NCBI GenBank assembly: GCA_025363575.1
Contig: JANYDM010000039.1
Span: 1 to 27,867 of the forward strand
Length of the DNA stretch: 27,867 nucleotides
Origin: Betaproteobacteria bacterium
Lineage (GTDB): Bacteria > Pseudomonadota > Gammaproteobacteria > Burkholderiales > SG8-41
Direction: 5' to 3'
The notes under the pieces are model-generated. The model ran no database searches. It was not told the DNA's origin and worked only from the letters and a program-made list of their open reading frames with translations. A program made the translations under genes and the position numbers. Below are positions 22,754 through 27,867 of the stretch, in pieces. The first letter of the stretch is position 1; every line of letters begins with the position of its first letter.

Positions 22754-23149
22754 CTAGTTGCGATCTGCGCGCGGCGAACGTTCTTTTGTCGAGCTGCGGC
22801 CGGTCGAGGAGCCGGTCGACGAACTGCCGGTGTATCCCGAAGTCGAGGTGCCGGAGGTGCTGTTCGCGCTGCCCGAATTCATGGAGCTGTCAGTGCTGGA
22901 GCCCGTACCGGTCGAATTTTTCGTGCTGTTGCGGCCCATGTTCATGCTGCCGGAGGAGTTGGCCGTGCCGTTGTCGACGTTGTTGCCCGGATTTTTGGTA
23001 TCGCCTTTAGGACCCGGGGTCTCATTGACCGCCTTCGGCGATTGATTGCCCGCCGTTCCGCTGTTCGTGGTTTGCGCATAGCTCAGGCCAACAACACCGG
23101 CAATCGCCAATGTGCCCACTGTTGTAACAAATAACTTGGTTGATTTCAT
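22754..23149 (-). CDS. Exported Ser/Thr/Gly/Asn-rich low-complexity protein, 131 aa
   Basis: The signal peptide MKSTKLFVTTVGTLAIAGVVGLSYA is followed by about 105 residues almost entirely of Ser, Thr, Gly and Asn (for example STGTGSSTDSSMNSGSANS) with a basic tail (STKERSPRADRN). There is no folded domain. AGGAGC lies about 10 bases before the ATG. The protein is likely disordered in the periplasm or at the cell surface. The family is not recognised. Proteins of this build in Burkholderiales are usually annotated as hypothetical. The GC-rich serine and glycine codons leave a long open frame on the opposite strand as well, which I regard as a shadow. An alternative is that the repeats are slipped or expanded between strains. 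Confidence 0.75.
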   Translation of the reverse strand: MKSTKLFVTTVGTLAIAGVVGLSYAQTTNSGTAGNQSPKAVNETPGPKGDTKNPGNNVDNGTANSSGSMNMGRNSTKNSTGTGSSTDSSMNSGSANSTSGTSTSGYTGSSSTGSSTGRSSTKERSPRADRN

Positions 23150-23466
23150 TTTTTCTTGCTCCTAAGGGGTAAATAATCAAGAATTGCTGCCTCCGCATCG
23201 GAAAACTTTCGGGTGCAGTGCAATGCTGACAAAAGTCCCTTGCGAGCGGCATCGGGGAAAAGCGTATTTACAGGTAGGTACAGGCCGACACCGGCGGATG
23301 CTGCGGCGCGCTAACTATTTGCAGGCCATGGCAACGGCATACCGCCCTAATCCTACAGGTGTTTAAGACGGACGCTGGTGTCGTAATGCGGCACGTTCAT
23401 GCATACTTAGGATACGTGGGCAGGGGCTCGTCCGCGCCTGCGCCAAAGGTCAGGAGGCTGAAACTC
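23150..23466. other. Intergenic stretch without a recognisable gene
   Basis: This stretch of about 317 bases separates the low-complexity protein gene (minus strand) from the small exported protein at 23467 (plus strand). It must hold both promoters. I see only short frames without ribosome binding sites or family likeness, and no clear hairpin, repeat or RNA gene. Confidence 0.5.
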
Positions 23467-23841
23467 GTGAAAACGTCAGTACTCATCGGGCATATCGCAT
23501 TTGCGACGCTGCTGGGCACCAACGCGTACGCTCATCCGTTAAGCCGGGACGAATGCACAGAAGGCAGCGATTTCATCAGGAATGCGGCGCTCTCGCGCGA
23601 GAACGGCATGGGCGCCAGCGTGTTCCTGGAGCGGACGATGGCAGACCTTGCGGCGATAAAGTCGTTTCCGCCTGAACTGCGCTGGTTCGTGCAGGATCAG
23701 CGCGACGAAGACTACCTGATCAATGCCGTGGCGGAAGTCTTTACCAATCCGCAGGATCCCAATCTGCATCAAAGCAGTTTTCTGGCGGACTGCGTGAAAC
23801 GCGAGCCGGTCGCCAGCACGCAGCCGACGATGGCGCGTTGA
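23467..23841 (+). CDS. Small exported protein of unknown function, 124 aa
   Basis: I take the GTG at 23467 as the start: AGGAGG lies 10 bases upstream, and the frame from there opens into a clean signal peptide (MKTSVLIGHIAFATLLGTNAYA, cleaved before HPLSRDEC). The frame's extension upstream to 23359 has no such signal. The mature part has two Cys, one in DEC near residue 29 and one in ADC near residue 111, which may form a disulfide. Between them is a helical acidic region (MADLAAIKSFPPELRWFVQDQRDEDYLINAVAEVF). It is probably periplasmic. The family is not recognised. It is convergent with the LLM oxidoreductase gene. Confidence 0.75.
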   Translation: MKTSVLIGHIAFATLLGTNAYAHPLSRDECTEGSDFIRNAALSRENGMGASVFLERTMADLAAIKSFPPELRWFVQDQRDEDYLINAVAEVFTNPQDPNLHQSSFLADCVKREPVASTQPTMAR

Positions 23842-23842
23842 G

Positions 23843-23862
23843 GCGACGCACTCGGGCGTCGC
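23843..23862. terminator. Hairpin between convergent genes (bidirectional terminator candidate)
   Basis: GCGACGC-ACTCGG-GCGTCGC forms a perfect 7-base stem immediately after the stop of gene 23467-23841 and 17 bases past the end of the opposing LLM gene. No T-run follows on either strand, so it may only shield 3' ends. Confidence 0.4.
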
Positions 23863-23878
23863 GGTTGTAAGTTGTGTA

Positions 23879-24976
23879 TTACGCGCCGACCGCCTTGTTG
23901 ACGCGTGGCATGACCTCGGTCGCCATCAGTTCCATCGAGCGTTTGGCCAGCGCCGGGTCGACCCAGTCCATTCCCGCGTAGACGATCTCGCCGAAGTCGC
24001 CGGCCTCTTCGCGCAGCTTCAGGATCTGGTCGACTACGCTATTAACTGTGCCACAGAGGACCAGGCGGTCGACCATATAGTCGTCGGTCAGTTCACTGTC
24101 ATCCTGCGCTTCGCTTGTCTTGAAGATGATGTGACGCTTCGAGATCATCATTTTCCGGAGCAGGAGGTTCCAGTAGTAACGGTACGGACTGTTTGCATCC
24201 GTGCGGCCGTAGCGTAACGCGGTTTTTTCGTCGTCTGCGACGAATATCGTGCGCGCGACGCGCCAGTCGGCGACTCTGGCGGCAACGCCCGCGCGCTTTT
24301 TGCCTTCGACATAGTTGGTCCAGTGGCTGGGCAGCCATTTCGCCAGCAAAAAGTTGGCGGACAGCGGATGGAAGTCGCGTTCCCCCATCGCAATGACTCC
24401 CTTCGAGAAGGGCGCCACGACGGTGCCGACGATTTCCGGCCGCGGCTGCTGGTAAGGCTTGTACATGACGCCGCGCTGAATTTCGGCCACGCTGGTTTTC
24501 TGCGTCGTGACCTTGAAGCGGTTGTTGGGCAGATCGATGTTGTACGGCGCCTCGCCTGCCCAGATGGCAAGGATGACGTCGATCGCTTCGGCGAAAATTT
24601 TGTTGCGGTCTTCCTGCAGCATGCCGAGCGCCTCGGCGTCCGAGGCCAGCGCGCCGGGACTGATGCCGAAAATGAAGCGGCCCTGCGCGAGATGGTCGAA
24701 CATCGCGGCGTGCGCGGCAACCAGCGTCGGATGTGTGTGCGAAAGATTGGAAGTGCCGGTCGCGAGTTTGATCGTCTTCGTCGCGTGGATGACGGAGGCG
24801 AGAAAGATGAAGCTGTTGGTGACGTTCTCGGATTTCTCCGTCAGGTGCTCGCCCACGAACGCGTCATAAAAGCCGAGCTGGTCGGCGAGAATAATGGCCT
24901 CGCGGTCCTCCTGCAGCGTCTGCGCGGGCGGCCGCTGCGCCGGATGCAGCGGCATCGTGAAATAACCAAGTCGCAT
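23879..24976 (-). CDS. LLM-class flavin-dependent oxidoreductase, 365 aa
   Basis: This is a luciferase-like TIM-barrel monooxygenase that uses reduced flavin (FMN or F420 type). It begins MRLGYFTMPLHPAQRPP, with ADQLGFYDAFVGEHL, ATKTIKLATGTSNLSHTHP and HPTLVAAHAAMFDHLAQGRFIFGISPGALASD in family order, and near the end LCGTVNSVVDQILKLREEAGDFGEIVY. The start at 24976 has GAAGGA upstream and matches the family N-terminus; the open frame continues to 25462 only by chance. It is divergent from the GMC dehydrogenase operon, with a 234-base region between them holding a strong palindrome. Related enzymes attack long-chain alkanes, sulfonates or aromatic acids; no substrate can be named. Confidence 0.9.
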   Translation of the reverse strand: MRLGYFTMPLHPAQRPPAQTLQEDREAIILADQLGFYDAFVGEHLTEKSENVTNSFIFLASVIHATKTIKLATGTSNLSHTHPTLVAAHAAMFDHLAQGRFIFGISPGALASDAEALGMLQEDRNKIFAEAIDVILAIWAGEAPYNIDLPNNRFKVTTQKTSVAEIQRGVMYKPYQQPRPEIVGTVVAPFSKGVIAMGERDFHPLSANFLLAKWLPSHWTNYVEGKKRAGVAARVADWRVARTIFVADDEKTALRYGRTDANSPYRYYWNLLLRKMMISKRHIIFKTSEAQDDSELTDDYMVDRLVLCGTVNSVVDQILKLREEAGDFGEIVYAGMDWVDPALAKRSMELMATEVMPRVNKAVGA

Positions 24977-25047
24977 GGGTCTTCCTTCTCCTTGCCGCAG
25001 CGGCGCGGACCGAAATGCCGCCGGGAAGCCGGATAATAATATGAAAA

Positions 25048-25074
25048 GCGCCGCCGGCGCTGCGCCGGCAGCGC
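25048..25074 (-). promoter_or_regulatory. Strong palindrome with T-tract on the minus strand (terminator or attenuator candidate)
   Basis: GCGC-x-GCCGGCG-CTG-CGCCGGC-x-GCGC forms an 11-pair stem with one mismatch. On the minus strand TTTTCATATTATT follows directly, as in an intrinsic terminator. The only minus-strand gene beyond it is the LLM oxidoreductase, starting 72 bases later, so if transcription begins upstream of 25074 the hairpin lies in that leader. It could also block antisense transcription away from the plus-strand operon. Confidence 0.5.
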
Positions 25075-25210
25075 ATTCGTCACCGCGCCTTGCTAGCGCC
25101 GCGATAAACGCGTAATCTTTTCGAAAACGCTGTGCGCCGAAAAGAACTTCGCGATTCAGCGAAACGTGGCGCGCGTCTCGCCATAAGAACAATCCGCCAG
25201 GAGGGGAGTC

Positions 25211-25324
25211 ATGAAGCCGACCATACGCATTGTACTTTCCTGCGCGCTGGCGTCCATCGCCGCGGGCTGCGTGGCGACCTTGGCGGTTGAAGAATTCCGA
25301 ATAAATAAAGGAGAAGGGACATGA
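25211..25324 (+). CDS. Small exported or membrane peptide, 37 aa, coupled to the dehydrogenase operon
   Basis: This short gene opens with ATG at 25211 behind an AGGAGG 6 bases upstream. It reads MKPTIRIVLSCALASIAAGC, then VATLAVEEFRINKGEGT. The N-terminus looks like a signal or single membrane helix, with Cys20 in AAGC resembling an incomplete lipobox. Its TGA overlaps the ATG of the next gene (ATGA), a classic coupling signal. It may be a small membrane or lipoprotein subunit of the dehydrogenase, or a leader peptide that governs its translation. Good ribosome binding site, codon use and overlap support it as real; function is unknown. Confidence 0.65.
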   Translation: MKPTIRIVLSCALASIAAGCVATLAVEEFRINKGEGT

Positions 25325-26025
25325 GCGAAGACAGTTTCGATCGGCGCGATTTTCTGAAGAGCGCGGTGCTCGGCGGTGCCGCAGCAGCGACCGCGGCCCT
25401 GCCGTCCGCGGTTTCGGCGCAGGCGAACGCGAACGCAGCCACACCTGCCGCCGGTCATTCATTTTTCACGCCCGAAGAAGCGGCGTTCGTCGAGACGCTG
25501 GTCGATCACATGGTTCCCGCCGACGAGCACACGCCGAAAGGCACCGACGTCGGCATCGACATCTACATCGACCGCGCGCTCGCCGGCGGCTGGGGCAAAG
25601 GCGACAGGCTCTACATGCAGGGCCCGTGGGCGCCCGGCGTGCCCGAGCAGGGCTATCAACTGCCGCTGCTCCCCGCGGAGCTGTATCGCGCCGGCATCGC
25701 CGACACCAATCGCTATTGCGTGAAGACGTACGGCAAGCCATTCGACCAGATCACGGCCGCGCAGCGCGAAGAGGTCCTCACGGCGCTCGATGGCGGCAAA
25801 CTGAATTTCGAGAGCGGGCTGTCGTCGCGCGTGTTTTTCGGCATCGTGTATCAAACCGTGATGGAGGGCCTGTTCGCCGATCCGGTGTATGGCGGCAACA
25901 GGAACAAGGCGGGCTGGAAGATGATCGGCTTTCCGGGCGTGGTGCAGGTGAATTCGCAGAACATCGCGAAGTACAAGAACAAGCAATACAAGGTCGATCC
26001 GGTCAGCATTGCGGACATGAGCTAG
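25321..26025 (+). CDS. Gluconate 2-dehydrogenase subunit 3-family protein, Tat-exported, 234 aa
   Basis: This is the small subunit of a membrane-bound FAD-dependent sugar or alcohol dehydrogenase. The Tat signal has Arg8-Arg9 in DRRDFLKSAVLGG, followed by an Ala-rich segment. Then come HSFFTPEEAAFVETLVDHMVPADEHTPKGTDVGI, the typical opening of the family, and near the end GLFADPVYGGNRNKAGWKMIGFPG. The subunit carries the Tat signal for the complex and helps the flavoprotein, which has none, to be exported and matured. It overlaps the 37-residue gene by 4 bases and is followed after 9 bases by the flavoprotein gene. The substrate of the complex is set by the large subunit. Confidence 0.92.
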   Translation: MSEDSFDRRDFLKSAVLGGAAAATAALPSAVSAQANANAATPAAGHSFFTPEEAAFVETLVDHMVPADEHTPKGTDVGIDIYIDRALAGGWGKGDRLYMQGPWAPGVPEQGYQLPLLPAELYRAGIADTNRYCVKTYGKPFDQITAAQREEVLTALDGGKLNFESGLSSRVFFGIVYQTVMEGLFADPVYGGNRNKAGWKMIGFPGVVQVNSQNIAKYKNKQYKVDPVSIADMS

Positions 26026-26034
26026 GAGAACGAG

Positions 26035-27810
26035 ATGGCCACAAAACTCAAAGAAGTAGATGTGCTGCTGGTCGGGCTGGGCTGGACGGGCGGCATTCTG
26101 GCGAAGGAACTCACGGCAGCGGGTCATCAGGTCGTCGCGCTCGAGCGCGGCGGCATGCGCTCGACCGAAAACGATTTCAGCGTGCCGCGCATCCGCGACG
26201 ATCTGCGTTTCAGCTCGCGCAATGACCTCATGCAGAATCCGGCGAAAGACACGCTGACGATCCGCAACAATCCGTCGCAGCTCGCGTTGCCGATGCGCAG
26301 GCTCGGCTCGTTCCTGCCCGGCGAAGGCGTGGGCGGCGCCGGCGTGCACTGGAACGGTGTCACGTGGCGGTGGAACGACAACGAATTCAAGGTGCGCACG
26401 CTCTACGAAGAGCGTTACGGCAAAAAGTACATTCCCGACGACATGACGATCCAGGACTGGGGCGTCACGTATGCGGAGCTCGAGCCGTATTACGACAAAT
26501 TCGAGCGTACCGCCGGCGTTTCGGGCAAGGCGGGCAATCTCAAAGGTGAAATCAAGGCGGGCGGCAATCCGTTCGAAGCGCCGCGAGAGCGCGAATATCC
26601 GCTGCCGCCGCTCGAGACGAGCTATGCGGCTGAGCTCTTCAACAAGACCGCGACCGATCTCGGCCATCATCCGTTTCCGTGTCCGACCGCGAACGCGTCG
26701 CGCGCGTACACAAATCCTGACGGATCAAAGTTCGGCGCATGCCAGTACTGCGGCTTCTGCGAGCGCTTCGGCTGCGAAGCGAACGCGAAGGGCAGCCCGC
26801 ACATGACGGTGATCCCGCTCGCCATGAAGAATCCCAGCTTCGAATTGCGCACACATGCGTGGGTCACAAAAGTGCTCAAGGACTCGAGCGGAAAACGCGT
26901 GACCGGCGTGACTTATACGAACGTGCTCAACGGCCAGGAGTTCGAGCAGCCCGCGCAACTCGTTGTGCTGTGCGCGTACGCGATCAACAACGTGCATATC
27001 ATGCTGCTCTCCGGCATCGGCAAGCCGTACGACCCGAACGCGCAGACCGGCGTGATCGGCAAGAACTATTGCTATCAGACAGGCGCATCGGCCACGCTGT
27101 TCTTCGACGGCAAGTACTTCAATCCGTTCATGGGCACGGGCGGGCTGAATGCGCGCACCGACGACTTTCATTCGAACTGGGATTTCGACCGCGCGAAATT
27201 CGGCTACGTCGGCGGGGCAACGCTGGGCGCCGGCATGACCAACGGGCGGCCGATTGGCTACCGCCCGGTGCCGGCGGGCACGCCGCGCTGGGGCAAGGGG
27301 TGGAAGGACGCGACTGCAAAGTGGTACAACAGCGCGATGAACGTCGGCGCGAGCGGCAGCGTGATGGCCAATCGCTACAACTACTACGACCTCGATCCGA
27401 CCTACCGCAATGCGTTCGGCCAGCCGCTGATGCGCATGACGTTCGACTACAAGGAGAACGAGCACAAGATGGGGCGGCATATTGCCGGCGTCATCAACGA
27501 CATTGCGAAGGCGATGAACCCGCGGCATTTGAACCCCGCCGCCGCGCGCAGTGGCTCGTGGTCGGTCGTGCCGTATCAGAGCACGCACAACACGGGCGGC
27601 ACCATCATGGGCACAAGCCCCGCGATGTCCGCGGTGAACAAGTACTGCCAGAGCTGGGACTGCCACAATCTGTTCGTCATGGGCGCGAGCCTGTTTCCGC
27701 ATAACGCCGCATACAACCCGACAGGTCCGGTCGGTGCGCTTGCGTACCGGGCGGCCGACACGCTGAAGAACGTGTACCTGAAAAATCCCGGCCCGCTGGT
27801 GTCGGCATGA
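26035..27810 (+). CDS. GMC-family FAD dehydrogenase large subunit (gluconate dehydrogenase type), 591 aa
   Basis: This is the catalytic flavoprotein. The FAD-binding motif GLGWTG (Gly14, Gly16, Gly19) follows VDVLLV near the N-terminus. The substrate and FAD loop is PGEGVGGAGVHWNG near residue 98. A Cys cluster, CQYCGFCERFGC (Cys236, 239, 242, 247), matches the iron-sulfur-like site known in this three-subunit family. Near the end THNTGGTIMG and LFPHNAAYNPTGP carry the His/Asn pair of the GMC active site. There is no own signal peptide, so it is expected to ride with the Tat-signal subunit 3. AGGAGA precedes the ATG. Likely substrates are gluconate, 2-ketogluconate, sorbitol, glucose or another polyol; the sequence does not decide. 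Electrons would pass to a cytochrome c subunit, probably the next gene. Confidence 0.93.
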   Translation: MATKLKEVDVLLVGLGWTGGILAKELTAAGHQVVALERGGMRSTENDFSVPRIRDDLRFSSRNDLMQNPAKDTLTIRNNPSQLALPMRRLGSFLPGEGVGGAGVHWNGVTWRWNDNEFKVRTLYEERYGKKYIPDDMTIQDWGVTYAELEPYYDKFERTAGVSGKAGNLKGEIKAGGNPFEAPREREYPLPPLETSYAAELFNKTATDLGHHPFPCPTANASRAYTNPDGSKFGACQYCGFCERFGCEANAKGSPHMTVIPLAMKNPSFELRTHAWVTKVLKDSSGKRVTGVTYTNVLNGQEFEQPAQLVVLCAYAINNVHIMLLSGIGKPYDPNAQTGVIGKNYCYQTGASATLFFDGKYFNPFMGTGGLNARTDDFHSNWDFDRAKFGYVGGATLGAGMTNGRPIGYRPVPAGTPRWGKGWKDATAKWYNSAMNVGASGSVMANRYNYYDLDPTYRNAFGQPLMRMTFDYKENEHKMGRHIAGVINDIAKAMNPRHLNPAAARSGSWSVVPYQSTHNTGGTIMGTSPAMSAVNKYCQSWDCHNLFVMGASLFPHNAAYNPTGPVGALAYRAADTLKNVYLKNPGPLVSA

Positions 27811-27867
27811 TGAAAGCCATTTTGCTGTGCATGGTTTTGAGCGGAGCGCTTGCGGCTTTTGGCGCAC
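27807..27867 (+). CDS. Start of an exported protein, probable cytochrome c subunit (partial)
   Basis: ATG at 27807 (or the adjoining one at 27810) overlaps the TGA of the GMC gene and opens MMKAILLCMVLSGALAAFGA, a clear signal peptide, before the window ends. In this operon type the third gene is normally the multihaem or monohaem cytochrome c subunit, so that is the likely identity. No haem motif is visible in the part that can be read. Confidence 0.6.
   Translation, partial: MMKAILLCMVLSGALAAFGA

Noticed and set aside
22758..23045. Plus-strand Pro/Glu/Val/Leu-rich frame opposite the low-complexity protein
   Set aside because: It is a reverse reading of Ser/Gly codons; the minus-strand frame has a signal peptide and ribosome binding site while this one does not.
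24977..25462. N-terminal extension of the LLM oxidoreductase to 25462
   Set aside because: It would run through the palindrome and overlap the GMC operon; the family N-terminus MRLGYF begins at 24976 with its own ribosome binding site.
25459..26670. 403-codon minus-strand open frame opposite the gluconate dehydrogenase genes
   Set aside because: It is a mirror of strong plus-strand genes in GC-rich DNA, rich in Arg, His and Ala with no domain, and it has no ribosome binding site.
26725..27867. 380-codon minus-strand open frame opposite the GMC gene
   Set aside because: It is a shadow frame of the coding strand with the typical His/Arg/Val composition and no family resemblance.

Overview
The window is GC-rich (roughly 60% by eye) and reads like a betaproteobacterium of the Burkholderiales type. 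It has three orphan Bug-family (TctC-like) periplasmic binding proteins, PQQ dehydrogenases, a gluconate-dehydrogenase-type GMC operon, and several scattered catabolic enzymes. Genus cannot be told from the sequence. There are no rRNA or tRNA genes that I can see and no CRISPR array.

Left part (1-3600), accessory DNA. A partial IS1182-type transposase runs off the left edge. Its inner end stops against a row of four small minus-strand genes of unknown function, each followed by an attC recombination site. Every attC has paired R''/R' and L''/L' arms and one unpaired base in L''. In three of the four the stop codon of the gene lies inside R''. This is an integron gene-cassette array with no integrase in view (a CALIN, or the tail of a longer integron). 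It starts at a lone GTTRRRY-like core near 3096, next to an AT-rich, repeat-filled stretch. Beyond it lies a frameshifted copy of a small conserved protein.

Middle left (3640-6150), minus strand: two Bug binding proteins in tandem and a DUF4124-type exported protein.

Centre (6399-13611), plus strand: an exported Tat amidohydrolase, then three tandem paralogous PQQ-dependent alcohol dehydrogenases of the methanol/ethanol type, a small cytochrome c and a cytochrome b561. All three dehydrogenases keep the adjacent Cys-Cys pair, the Glu/Asn metal ligands and the catalytic Asp. All three also carry the extra Asp two residues later that marks lanthanide-dependent enzymes. The layout suggests periplasmic alcohol oxidation feeding electrons to cytochrome c and possibly the membrane cytochrome b. 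A YVTN beta-propeller of the kind found with PQQ systems faces this operon from the other strand.

Right part (14656-23841): a DHCW-type cupin, a DUF1348 protein, an MsbA-like ABC exporter, a minus-strand catabolic group (Bug protein, HpcH/HpaI aldolase, carboxymuconolactone decarboxylase-like protein), a YgiD-type extradiol dioxygenase, an amidohydrolase with a PaaI-type thioesterase, an L,D-transpeptidase and two small exported proteins.

Right end (23879-27867): an LLM flavin oxidoreductase divergent from a translationally coupled operon. That operon holds a 37-residue exported peptide, a gluconate dehydrogenase subunit 3, a GMC flavoprotein with a Cys cluster, and the start of a further exported protein, probably the cytochrome c subunit.
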